From: Bacteroidales bacterium
Lineage (GTDB): Bacteria; Bacteroidota; Bacteroidia; Bacteroidales; UBA932
DNA length: 64,000 bases
Direction: 5' to 3'
Assembly: GCA_017482565.1 (NCBI GenBank)
Contig: JAFUMO010000045.1
Coordinates: 1 to 64,000, forward strand
The notes below the pieces were generated by a model. It did not search any database. It saw only the letters and a list, made by a program, of their open reading frames with translations, and was not told the DNA's origin. The translations under genes were made by a program, and so were the position numbers. The stretch's first letter is position 1. Each line of letters begins with the position of its first letter. Shown here piece after piece: positions 25,955-32,996 of the stretch.

Positions 25955-26926
25955 CTACTTTTTAAACAGCGAGGCCACAAAATCCTTCTTGTTGAAGATC
26001 TGCAGGTCCTCTATCTTCTCACCAACTCCAATGAACTTGACAGGAATCTGGAACTGGTCTGAAATGCCAATCACAACTCCGCCCTTTGCTGTACCGTCAA
26101 GCTTTGTAACTGCAAGCGCAGTCACATCAGTTGCCCTGGTGAACTCCTTGGCCTGCTGGTAGGCATTCTGCCCTGTAGAACCATCAAGCACCAGCAGCAC
26201 CTCATGAGGTGCATCCGGAACAACCTTACGCATCACATTCCTTATCTTGGTAAGCTCATTCATCAGGTTTATCTTGTTGTGCAGACGTCCCGCAGTGTCA
26301 ATCAGAACCACATCCGCATCCTGTGCAACGGCTGATTTCAGGGTATCATACGCAACTGAGGCAGGATCTGCACCCATTCCCTGCTTTACAATAGGAACCC
26401 CTGCCCTCTCGCTCCAGACAACCAGCTGGTCAACCGCCGCTGCCCTGAAAGTATCAGCAGCACCCAGGACAACCTTCTTGCCGCTGTTCTTCAACCTTGA
26501 TGCCAACTTCCCTATAGTAGTGGTCTTTCCCACACCGTTCACACCCACAACCATAACCACATACGGCTTTTTTGAGAAATCAAATGCCATCCCCTCCTCA
26601 TCAGACGAATCATCATCGGGATTGATGTCAAGCAACTTCTCAATCTCTTCCCTCAGGATTGAATTCAGCTCTTCCGTATTCATGAACTTGTCCCTGGCAA
26701 CCCTCTCCTGGAGGCTCTCCACAATCTTGAGTGTAGTATCAACACCTATATCGGAAGCAATGAGCGCCTCTTCTATGCCATCAAGGACATCATCATCCAC
26801 TGTAGATTTACCAATGATGGCACGGGAAATCTTCTCAAAGATACCCGTCTTTGTCTTTTGCAGTCCCTGATCCAAAGATTCCTTCTCCTCCTTGGATTTC
26901 TTGCCGAACAATCCGAAAAATGCCAT
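25955..26926 (-). CDS. ftsY: Signal recognition particle receptor FtsY
   Basis: The 323-residue protein is the NG part of FtsY. It has a helical N domain, GVNGVGKTTTIGKLA (G1), DTFRAAAVDQL, the DTAGRLHNK motif (G3) and TKLDGTAKGG (G4). The long acidic A domain of E. coli is absent, as is usual in Bacteroidota. It receives ribosome-SRP complexes at the inner membrane and hydrolyses GTP together with Ffh. In other Bacteroidota, ftsY commonly follows rpmB-rpmG-DUF4295 directly. Here a 2.6 kb block lies between them and ftsY has its own promoter. Confidence 0.95.
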   Translation of the reverse strand: MAFFGLFGKKSKEEKESLDQGLQKTKTGIFEKISRAIIGKSTVDDDVLDGIEEALIASDIGVDTTLKIVESLQERVARDKFMNTEELNSILREEIEKLLDINPDDDSSDEEGMAFDFSKKPYVVMVVGVNGVGKTTTIGKLASRLKNSGKKVVLGAADTFRAAAVDQLVVWSERAGVPIVKQGMGADPASVAYDTLKSAVAQDADVVLIDTAGRLHNKINLMNELTKIRNVMRKVVPDAPHEVLLVLDGSTGQNAYQQAKEFTRATDVTALAVTKLDGTAKGGVVIGISDQFQIPVKFIGVGEKIEDLQIFNKKDFVASLFKK

Positions 26927-26952
26927 AATGTGTAAGTTTGGTTTGTAACTTG

Positions 26953-26960
26953 CAAATATA
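26953..26960 (-). promoter_or_regulatory. TAnnTTTG -7 box upstream of ftsY
   Basis: The minus strand reads TATATTTG, 26 bases before the ftsY start codon. It faces the plus-strand box at 26990-26997. Confidence 0.6.
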
Positions 26961-26989
26961 GGAAATTTCCATAAACAACGGAATTGTGT

Positions 26990-26997
26990 TATCTTTG
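26990..26997 (+). promoter_or_regulatory. TAnnTTTG -7 box upstream of the flavodoxin-like reductase
   Basis: The plus strand reads TATCTTTG, 22 bases before the start codon at 27020. Confidence 0.6.
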
Positions 26998-27019
26998 TTA
27001 ATACAGAAAAATACCTCTT

Positions 27020-27637
27020 ATGAAAGTCATTATACTTAACGGCTCACCCCGCAAGGACGGGAATACCTCTGCTGCCCTCAGGGAGGTGGCAGCCATCCTT
27101 AATGAAGAAGGAATTGAAACCCGCACAATAGATGCAGGAAAAATGAACATACGCGGCTGTCTTGCCTGCAACTGGTGCAATGAACATGGAAAATGTGTAA
27201 TTGATGACCCTGTAAATGAGATTGCCATGCAGCTGGAAGGAGCTGACGGCCTTGTGCTTGGCTCACCTGTTTATTACGCCTCCGCAAACGGGACACTCAT
27301 ATCCCTTCTCGACAGACTTTTCCACAGCACATCCTTTGACAAGACAATGAAGGTTGGGGCCGCTGTTGCCGTGGCACGCAGAGGAGGCTGCTCAGCCACA
27401 TTTGACCAGCTGAACAAATATTTTACAATCAGCGGCATGCCTGTTGCATCCAGCCAATACTGGAACCAGGTACATGGCCTCGTTCCCGGCGATGCCGTAA
27501 AGGATGGAGAAGGGATGCAGACAATGCGTACCCTTGCACGGAACATGGCATTCCTGATAAAGAGCATAGCATTGGGAAAAGAAAAATACGGACTGCCAAA
27601 GAAAGAGGAGCCCGTATCCACACATTTCATCAGATAA
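27020..27637 (+). CDS. NADPH-dependent FMN reductase / flavodoxin-family protein
   Basis: The 205-residue protein starts with MKVIILNGSPRKDGNTSAAL, the FMN-phosphate loop of the flavodoxin-fold reductases. It has a cysteine cluster GCLACNWC at about residues 47-54, which occurs in the iron-sulfur flavoprotein-like branch and may bind a cluster or act in redox. LGSPVYYASANGTL is the second FMN-binding segment. The family reduces quinones, flavins or iron compounds. The substrate is not evident. It is transcribed alone, diverging from ftsY, and stands at the edge of the accessory block. Confidence 0.82.
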   Translation: MKVIILNGSPRKDGNTSAALREVAAILNEEGIETRTIDAGKMNIRGCLACNWCNEHGKCVIDDPVNEIAMQLEGADGLVLGSPVYYASANGTLISLLDRLFHSTSFDKTMKVGAAVAVARRGGCSATFDQLNKYFTISGMPVASSQYWNQVHGLVPGDAVKDGEGMQTMRTLARNMAFLIKSIALGKEKYGLPKKEEPVSTHFIR

Positions 27638-27660
27638 TAGGAATACACCTGTATCCAGGC

Positions 27661-28161
27661 TCAATCCCTGAGATTTGCAAATGGTCTGCGGCCACTATGG
27701 CAAGCTGCAAATTGCCGTATCATGGCAGACTCAACCATTGCCGGCTCTTCGTACTGAAGGGCCCTCCAGCAGATTTTAAGTTTGCCACTATCCTTAATTT
27801 GCCAGATATATCTGCCACCCCAATGCCCCACAGGTCTCCCTGAACCGAATGAAAGGTACTGGCCGATCCTCTTTTTCAAGGTTGACACACTTGCCACCCC
27901 TCCCGCCTTGCCGATATATACTACACAGGTATTGTCCACCCAATTGCCAATCAATTCCTCCTTCCCGACATTTGGATTTTTTCCCTTAAAGGCTCCACCC
28001 GTTCCAGGATATATGAAATCCGGCATTCCGGTTCCTTCATAAACTACCATATACACACCCATTTTATCGGGAATAATATCCTTATTGGCCATCAACGAAA
28101 AGATGTCCACAAAGCCCTTGAATCCGGCACTTTTCAGATCTTCAACAGTTTTGAATTCCAT
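27661..28161 (-). CDS. GIY-YIG superfamily nuclease-like protein
   Basis: With the start at 28161 (MEFKTVEDLK) the protein has 166 residues. ATG 28167, two codons earlier, is equally possible. A GIY-YIG-type core is readable: GVY at 35-37, YIG at 82-84, a conserved-type arginine R98 in TLKKRIGQY, glutamate E144 in AMVESAMI, and asparagine N163 in PFANL. All five catalytic positions of the family therefore seem to be present. Members cut DNA in repair, restriction or mobile elements. Which role applies here is unknown. It follows two tiny membrane-protein genes from one promoter at 28522-28529, next to a WYL regulator. Confidence 0.68.
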   Translation of the reverse strand: MEFKTVEDLKSAGFKGFVDIFSLMANKDIIPDKMGVYMVVYEGTGMPDFIYPGTGGAFKGKNPNVGKEELIGNWVDNTCVVYIGKAGGVASVSTLKKRIGQYLSFGSGRPVGHWGGRYIWQIKDSGKLKICWRALQYEEPAMVESAMIRQFAACHSGRRPFANLRD

Positions 28162-28192
28162 ACACATTTGTTTTATAGAGTTTTGAAATAAA

Positions 28193-28369
28193 TTACAGGC
28201 CCGCAACTGCAGCCATTAAAGACGACAATATTATCACCACTGCCACAAAGCCGGCAAAAGCCTCCTTAAATCCAGGTTCCTCTTTAATGTCCCTTACTGC
28301 CGGCAGCAATGAAGCTGCAGAATGCATAAAGATTCTGTCAACCAGCATATATACAAGAAATTTTATCAT
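28193..28369 (-). CDS. Small membrane protein of 58 residues, unknown function
   Basis: This short gene has an ideal ribosome-binding site for this genome: AAGGAGG seven bases before ATG 28369. The product begins MIKFLVYMLVDRIFM and ends with one strongly hydrophobic helix (AFAGFVAVVIILSSLMAAVAGL), so it is a single- or double-span membrane peptide. It overlaps no other gene. Its SD sequence covers the stop codon of the upstream small gene, and it ends 31 bases before the GIY-YIG gene. I recognise no family. Holin-like, toxin-like or transporter-accessory roles are all possible. Confidence 0.65.
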   Translation of the reverse strand: MIKFLVYMLVDRIFMHSAASLLPAVRDIKEEPGFKEAFAGFVAVVIILSSLMAAVAGL

Positions 28370-28379
28370 AACCGCCTCC

Positions 28380-28490
28380 TTAAGATGTTACAACCCAACA
28401 AAAGAGCCAAAAAGCGGCAATCCACATACAAATCTTGATTAACCAGGCAAAAAAAGCCAGGATAAAACTATAATCTTCATCTTGTTTCAT
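28380..28490 (-). CDS. Small membrane protein of 36 residues, unknown function
   Basis: The frame from ATG 28490 to TAA 28380 codes for 36 residues: a charged start (MKQDEDYS) followed by one long aromatic-rich hydrophobic helix (AFFAWLIKICMWIAAFWLF). The stop codon overlaps the SD of the next small gene, which suggests translational coupling. A TAnnTTTG box lies 31 bases upstream. There is no similar protein I can name, and at this length a chance frame cannot be excluded. The coupling supports it. Confidence 0.5.
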   Translation of the reverse strand: MKQDEDYSFILAFFAWLIKICMWIAAFWLFCWVVTS

Positions 28491-28521
28491 ATAGAAAATG
28501 GCTTGAATTATTCTTATGGAA

Positions 28522-28529
28522 CAAAATTA
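28522..28529 (-). promoter_or_regulatory. TAnnTTTG -7 box upstream of the small membrane-protein/GIY-YIG operon
   Basis: The minus strand reads TAATTTTG, between the WYL regulator stop at 28570 and the first small gene at 28490. It gives the three downstream genes their own promoter, close to the gene for a likely regulator. Confidence 0.55.
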
Positions 28530-28569
28530 AAGAGGTCTGGCGACAAGGGATGTCGTCTGATAAAAAAAA

Positions 28570-29481
28570 TCACCTGTTTCTTTCTAATGCCATGGAATAT
28601 ATATTTGAGATACGCTCCCTTAAATGTAAAGGGGAGACAACTTCCAGCGACCTGCTCCGCTGCAGGAGTTCCATCACAAAATCATTTGTAATCCTCAAGC
28701 GCAATTGCACCGTAACGGATTCCTCATCCTCTGCAATTATCCGCTGTGTATGATGAAGTGGCAATGTCTTCACAAACTCTCCGTCAAGAATATCATATTT
28801 AAGTATAATATCCTCCACAGGATCATCGGGATTATTCCATATACCAAAACTCTCGTCAAATAACTTGGGGACATCCACTGAATTGTTCCTGTGGAATTTT
28901 TCTCCCGACAGCTGCAGATTGCCAACCCTATCCAGCCCGAATATTTTCATTTTATTATCAGAATCATCATATGCTATCAGGTACCACCTGTGCTGAGACT
29001 CTTTCAAGAAATGGGGAGCAACCTTTTTGGCTACAATCTTGCCCCCATATCTTACCAGCTTGTAATCAAATCTCACTTTGTATGAATTCTTGATGGCAAA
29101 CACAATATCACTTATATCAATGTTTGCCACATTCCTTCTATGTTCAGGAAGAACGTATTTTTTAAGAGTACTGTCTGAATCAATAGAGGCAAGAAGTTCA
29201 AAGTTCAAAAGGAGCTGTTCATACTGTTCACCCGTAAATCCTTTCTGCGAAATGTAATAGCCTCTCCCCTTTTCATGGGAGATTATAATTCCAAACAGAT
29301 CTTCAATATCTTTAAAGTCCCGTTGAAGTGTACGTTGCGTACATCCCGCATTATCAGACCACCTTTCGTACATCGTCCGGGAAATGTATTGTACCAATTC
29401 AGGAGCAGGGACATATTTCCCTACGCCTTGAAGTTTACAAACTATAGCGCAAATCCTTTTTATCTGATCAATTTTAGCCAT
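28570..29481 (-). CDS. WYL-domain transcriptional regulator
   Basis: The start at ATG 29481 (MAKIDQIKRICAIVC) gives 303 residues. An N-terminal winged helix-turn-helix of the HTH_11/DeoR type (about 1-70, with TQRTLQRDFKDIE as recognition region) is followed by a WYL domain containing the literal motif HRWYLIAYDD. A C-terminal WCX-like extension is at about 205-300. WYL proteins bind nucleic-acid or nucleotide ligands and often control defence or DNA-damage genes. The direct downstream neighbours are the two small membrane-protein genes and the GIY-YIG gene, which are the natural candidates for control. It has its own box at 29500-29507. Confidence 0.85.
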   Translation of the reverse strand: MAKIDQIKRICAIVCKLQGVGKYVPAPELVQYISRTMYERWSDNAGCTQRTLQRDFKDIEDLFGIIISHEKGRGYYISQKGFTGEQYEQLLLNFELLASIDSDSTLKKYVLPEHRRNVANIDISDIVFAIKNSYKVRFDYKLVRYGGKIVAKKVAPHFLKESQHRWYLIAYDDSDNKMKIFGLDRVGNLQLSGEKFHRNNSVDVPKLFDESFGIWNNPDDPVEDIILKYDILDGEFVKTLPLHHTQRIIAEDEESVTVQLRLRITNDFVMELLQRSRSLEVVSPLHLRERISNIYSMALERNR

Positions 29482-29499
29482 TCTCAAACAGTGTTTTTA

Positions 29500-29507
29500 C
29501 AAAGGTA
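29500..29507 (-). promoter_or_regulatory. TAnnTTTG -7 box upstream of the WYL regulator
   Basis: The minus strand reads TACCTTTG, 18 bases before the start codon of the WYL gene. Confidence 0.6.
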
Positions 29508-29539
29508 TCATTTAAGGATGACAAAACGTGACCACCAAT

Positions 29540-29582
29540 AAAGAAAAAAGAGATCCACTCCACGTGAATCTCTTTTTTCTTT
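29540..29582 (-). terminator. Terminator after the rpmB-rpmG-DUF4295 operon
   Basis: A perfect 15-base stem forms between AAAGAAAAAAGAGAT (29540-29554) and ATCTCTTTTTTCTTT (29568-29582). On the minus strand the T-rich arm continues into TATT. It cuts the ribosomal-protein operon off from the WYL gene. Confidence 0.85.
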
Positions 29583-29598
29583 ATCTGCTTGTGCAAAA

Positions 29599-29760
29599 TT
29601 ATTTCTTTGCGAAAAATTCCTTAACCTCTGAGGTTGGAACCATCTCCTCGTTAAATACGTAAGCACCGGTTCTCTCAGATTTTACCATTTTGATGCATTT
29701 CACAACGTTCTTCAACTGTGATTTGTCACCACTAAATGTTGCTACCGCTTTCTTTGCCAT
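29599..29760 (-). CDS. DUF4295 family small basic protein
   Basis: The 53-residue protein starts MAKKAVATFSGDKSQLKNVV and ends VKEFFAKK. It matches the DUF4295 family, a small lysine-rich protein that in Bacteroidota is encoded right after rpmB and rpmG. The function is unknown. Size, charge and constant linkage to ribosomal-protein genes suggest a ribosome-associated protein. It starts 19 bases after rpmG and is the last gene before a strong terminator. Confidence 0.85.
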   Translation of the reverse strand: MAKKAVATFSGDKSQLKNVVKCIKMVKSERTGAYVFNEEMVPTSEVKEFFAKK

Positions 29761-29779
29761 TTCTTAAAATCTTTAAAAG

Positions 29780-29968
29780 TTATTTAATCTCACGGTGCAC
29801 AGTCACTTTCTTTAGGAAAGGATTATATTTTTTGCGCTCCAATCTTTGAGTTGTATTCTTTTTGTTTTTGGTGGTAATATACCTTGACATTCCTGGTACA
29901 CCACTCTCTCTTTGCTCAGTACACTCTAGGATAACCTGAACTCTGTTGCCTTTACCTTTCTTTGCCAT
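29780..29968 (-). CDS. rpmG: 50S ribosomal protein L33
   Basis: The 62-residue protein is L33, with the core segments [24 protein letters not shown] and [15 protein letters not shown]. Only one cysteine is left, so it is the zinc-free (C-minus) form. It binds near the E site of the large subunit. It is 11 bases downstream of rpmB. Confidence 0.93.
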   Translation of the reverse strand: MAKKGKGNRVQVILECTEQRESGVPGMSRYITTKNKKNTTQRLERKKYNPFLKKVTVHREIK

Positions 29969-29979
29969 AGCTGAATATA

Positions 29980-30222
29980 TTATACCAAATTAATCAATCC
30001 TTTTTTCTCTGCAGACTTCAATGAAGCAGCCAAGCCGTTTTTGTGAATATTTCTAATACCTGCTGCAGAAACCTTAAGGGTAACGAACCTACCCTCTTCC
30101 TCCAACCAGAACTTCTTTACTCTCAGGTTTGGAGCAAACTCACGTTTGGTGCGGCGTTTAGAGTGGGAAACATTGTTTCCAACCATCCTCTTTTTACCTG
30201 TTATTTGACAAACTCTTGCCAT
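29980..30222 (-). CDS. rpmB: 50S ribosomal protein L28
   Basis: The 80-residue protein is L28: [21 protein letters not shown] at the start, KRRFAPNL-like [14 protein letters not shown] in the middle and GIRNIHKNG near the end. It is a structural protein of the large ribosomal subunit. It heads rpmB-rpmG-DUF4295. The 79 bases between it and lepB hold no exact TAnnTTTG box, so the promoter is not clear. Confidence 0.95.
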   Translation of the reverse strand: MARVCQITGKKRMVGNNVSHSKRRTKREFAPNLRVKKFWLEEEGRFVTLKVSAAGIRNIHKNGLAASLKSAEKKGLINLV

Positions 30223-30301
30223 CTTATATATACGTTTTTATTATTATTCAATTTTGAGGTTGCAAATATCCTCTTTTTTTTTAAATAATACAAATGTTTT
30301 T

Positions 30302-31648
30302 TCAGACAATCTTGAATATCCTCTTCCACCTTATCCCTGAAGGGAAAGATTTGTACTTATCAGTTGAGAACCAAACGACTGAAGGGGTTCCTACAATGTG
30401 ATCCTCCGGAACGAATCCCCAGTAGCGGGAATCAAGGGAGTTATGTCTGTTGTCGCCCATCATGAAGTAGTAGTCCTGCTTGAACGTGTACTTCTCCGTC
30501 TTCTCTCCGTTGATATAGATATCACCATCCTTCACCTCAAGTGTGTTGTCCTCATAGGCTGTTATCACCCTTCCGTACAACTTTATGTTTGTGGTGTCCA
30601 ACTCTATAGTTTCGCCCTTCGCAGGGATCCATACAGGGCCGTAGTTATCTCTTGTCCACCTGTACTCTTCGCTGAACGGAAAAAGCATCATAGGCGAATC
30701 CGGATAATCCGGCGGATATATGTCTATATTCTGTCTTACCTCAACTATATTGCCCAAAGATTTCACTTTCTCAAGCTCCTCTCTGGTAAGAGGGAGATTA
30801 GGGTAGCCCGGCATCTGCGGATCGTACCATATCTCACTCTGGTTCATTCCAAAATCCTCAATGATTCTGGAATTGATAGCTGTTCCATTTGTGTAAACGG
30901 CATAGGTGTTCTGGATTCCCTCAAACTGGGGCTGGGGTTCTCCATTTACTATCACCTCACCGTTGACTACTCTCAGCGTGTCACCGGCAATTGCCACACA
31001 CCTCTTTACATAATTGTCTTTCTTGTCATCAGGCCTTACAACCACAGGGCCGTACATCTTTTGGGTGTATTCCCTTCCGTTGAGCCTTACATGTGTGTAG
31101 TAATCATCCATCGGTGCCTTCCTGAGGATAGTATCACCGTGTGGAAATCCGAATACTACAATATCGTTCCTCTGCACTTTTGAACAGCCCTTGAGCCTTC
31201 TGTAATCATTCTGTATGAGGGTTGAGTAGGATTCTCCTCCCACTACAGGCATCACATTGTGCACCAAAGGGAACGAAATTGGGGTCTGGGGTACCTTGGG
31301 GCCATATTTCAGCTTACTTACAAACAGATAGTCACCTGTCATAAGTGTCTTCTCCATGGAAGACGTAGGGATGGTATATGCCTCAAAGAAGAATGTCCTT
31401 ATGAAGGTTGCGGCAACCACTGCAAAAATGAGTGCATCAATCCACTCAAAAAGGCTGTTGGTCCTGCTACCCTCCTGCGGTTTCTTTCTCCAGAAGACCC
31501 ATTTCACTTTTTTGGTAACATAGATGTCAAAGATTACCGCAAGGCCCAAAAGCCACCAATAATTCCCGAGCCATATCACCCAGAGGAGATACATCCCCCC
31601 CCAAAGCGAAAATTTAAACCATCTATTTTTTATGAAACCCAAATTCAA
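30302..31648 (-). CDS. lepB: Signal peptidase I
   Basis: The 448-residue protein has two N-terminal membrane stretches (about 12-45 and 68-88). The signal peptidase serine is in the box PTSSMEKTLMTGDYL and the general-base lysine in NYVKRCVAIAGD. The C-terminal box is GDNRHNSLDSRYWG. It cleaves signal peptides on the periplasmic face of the inner membrane. A long insertion between the Lys box and the GDN box makes it larger than the E. coli enzyme, which is usual for Bacteroidota. It follows rplT by 27 bases. Confidence 0.93.
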   Translation of the reverse strand: MNLGFIKNRWFKFSLWGGMYLLWVIWLGNYWWLLGLAVIFDIYVTKKVKWVFWRKKPQEGSRTNSLFEWIDALIFAVVAATFIRTFFFEAYTIPTSSMEKTLMTGDYLFVSKLKYGPKVPQTPISFPLVHNVMPVVGGESYSTLIQNDYRRLKGCSKVQRNDIVVFGFPHGDTILRKAPMDDYYTHVRLNGREYTQKMYGPVVVRPDDKKDNYVKRCVAIAGDTLRVVNGEVIVNGEPQPQFEGIQNTYAVYTNGTAINSRIIEDFGMNQSEIWYDPQMPGYPNLPLTREELEKVKSLGNIVEVRQNIDIYPPDYPDSPMMLFPFSEEYRWTRDNYGPVWIPAKGETIELDTTNIKLYGRVITAYEDNTLEVKDGDIYINGEKTEKYTFKQDYYFMMGDNRHNSLDSRYWGFVPEDHIVGTPSVVWFSTDKYKSFPSGIRWKRIFKIV

Positions 31649-31675
31649 CCCCTATATAGTATTAGTTTCCTGTGT

Positions 31676-32020
31676 TTATTTTACAGAATTGATGATTGCC
31701 TCAAATGCCTGTGGGTTGTTCATTGCAAGGTCAGCAAGAACTTTGCGGTTCAAACCTACATTGTTCTTGGCCAATTTGCCGATGAACTGGGAGTAGTTCA
31801 TACCGTGAAGGCGTGCTGCAGCGTTGATTCTCTGAATCCACAATGCGCGGAATACTCTCTTCTTGGTCTTACGGTCCCTGTAAGCGTAAGTCAAACCCTT
31901 CTCATAGGTATTCTTGGCAACTGTCCAAACGTTTGCTCTGGCAAGGAAGTTACCTCTGGTCTGTTTAAGAATTTTTTTACGGCGAGCTCTTGATGCTACC
32001 GAATTTACCGATCTTGGCAT
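31676..32020 (-). CDS. rplT: 50S ribosomal protein L20
   Basis: The 114-residue protein is L20, with [44 protein letters not shown] helices and NRKVLADLA at the end. It binds 23S rRNA early in assembly and in many bacteria represses its own operon. The 76 bases between it and rpmI show no structure I can assign. It is part of thrS-infC-rpmI-rplT-lepB. Confidence 0.95.
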   Translation of the reverse strand: MPRSVNSVASRARRKKILKQTRGNFLARANVWTVAKNTYEKGLTYAYRDRKTKKRVFRALWIQRINAAARLHGMNYSQFIGKLAKNNVGLNRKVLADLAMNNPQAFEAIINSVK

Positions 32021-32096
32021 ACTTTAATGTTTTGTGGTTGTCAGCGTTCTTCTCCATTAAGAAACTTATCCTGCTGATCACCCGGTTAATAAATAA

Positions 32097-32291
32097 TTAA
32101 GCTAAAATTAGTTCTTTTACCCTCTTCTCATCTGCATTTGCAATCACTGCAGTGTGAGTAAGATTTCTTTTTTGCTTAGTTGTCTTTTTAGTCAAAATGT
32201 GACTCTTGAAAGCGTGCTTTCTTTTTACTTTACCCGATCCGGTAAGCTCGAAACGCTTTTTGGCACCGGAATTGGACTTCATTTTAGGCAT
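32097..32291 (-). CDS. rpmI: 50S ribosomal protein L35
   Basis: The 64-residue protein is L35, strongly basic, starting [20 protein letters not shown] and containing [15 protein letters not shown]. It is a large-subunit structural protein. It lies 38 bases downstream of infC, the classical position. Confidence 0.94.
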   Translation of the reverse strand: MPKMKSNSGAKKRFELTGSGKVKRKHAFKSHILTKKTTKQKRNLTHTAVIANADEKRVKELILA

Positions 32292-32329
32292 TGCTTAAAT
32301 ATTTTTAGTTAGTAATAAAATTAAAGTTC

Positions 32330-32941
32330 CTACTTCTTCTTAACGGGAGCAATCATCATTATCATCCTCTTGCCCTCAAGCTTGGGCATCTGCTCCGCCT
32401 TTCCGTAGTTCTCCAGTTCAACTGCAAATCTGAGAAGGAGCTTCTCACCCTGCTCAGAGAAAAGGATTGACCTTCCCTTGAAGAACACATAAGCCTTCAC
32501 TTTTGAGCCCTCCTCAAGGAAGCTCTGCGCATGCTTGAGCTTGAACTGGAAATCATGCTCGTCTGTGTTCGGGCCAAAACGGATCTCCTTTATCGTCACC
32601 TTGCTGGCATTTGCCTTCATTTCCTTGGCCCTCTTCTTCTGCTGGTACAGATATTTCTGGTAGTCAATTATCTTGCATACCGGAGGTTCTGCATTAGGAG
32701 AGATTTCAACCAGATCCAGTTCCAGATCGGCTGCCATCTTGAGCGCCTCCTGCAACGGATAAACTTTCTGTTCAGGTACATTATCCCCAACGACTCTCAC
32801 CTGAGGTGATCTGATCTCCTCATTGATCCTTGGGCCATCATCTTTCTTCTTGTTGCCCTGGCCTCTTGAGCCGCTATTTTCAGGGGCATTATTTGTCTTC
32901 TTGACAAATCCCCCCGGACGAGGTTTAAAAGGTGTTGCGAT
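32330..32941 (-). CDS. infC: Translation initiation factor IF-3, with an ATC start codon
   Basis: The IF-3 frame extends upstream of GTG 32800 through [10 protein letters not shown], the conserved IF-3 N-terminus, to an in-frame TAG at 32954-32956. Between the TAG and the conserved part there is no ATG, GTG or TTG in this frame. An ATC at 32939-32941 lies eight bases after GGAGG and is the only well-placed start, giving 203 residues. Its first 45 or so residues are a basic, Gly/Lys-rich tail. E. coli infC begins with AUU, through which IF-3 limits its own synthesis, and AUC would allow the same control. The gene follows thrS by 55 bases. IF-3 prevents premature subunit joining and proofreads start codons. 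Confidence 0.88.
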   Translation of the reverse strand: MATPFKPRPGGFVKKTNNAPENSGSRGQGNKKKDDGPRINEEIRSPQVRVVGDNVPEQKVYPLQEALKMAADLELDLVEISPNAEPPVCKIIDYQKYLYQQKKRAKEMKANASKVTIKEIRFGPNTDEHDFQFKLKHAQSFLEEGSKVKAYVFFKGRSILFSEQGEKLLLRFAVELENYGKAEQMPKLEGKRMIMMIAPVKKK

Positions 32942-32996
32942 AAATTTGTCCTCCCGCTAAATTGTTAATCTATAGTAAGTAAGTTTATGTTAAAAT

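Noticed and set aside
30398..31183. 261-codon plus-strand open frame opposite lepB
   Set aside because: The signal peptidase frame on the other strand has all catalytic boxes. The plus-strand product shows no recognisable feature.
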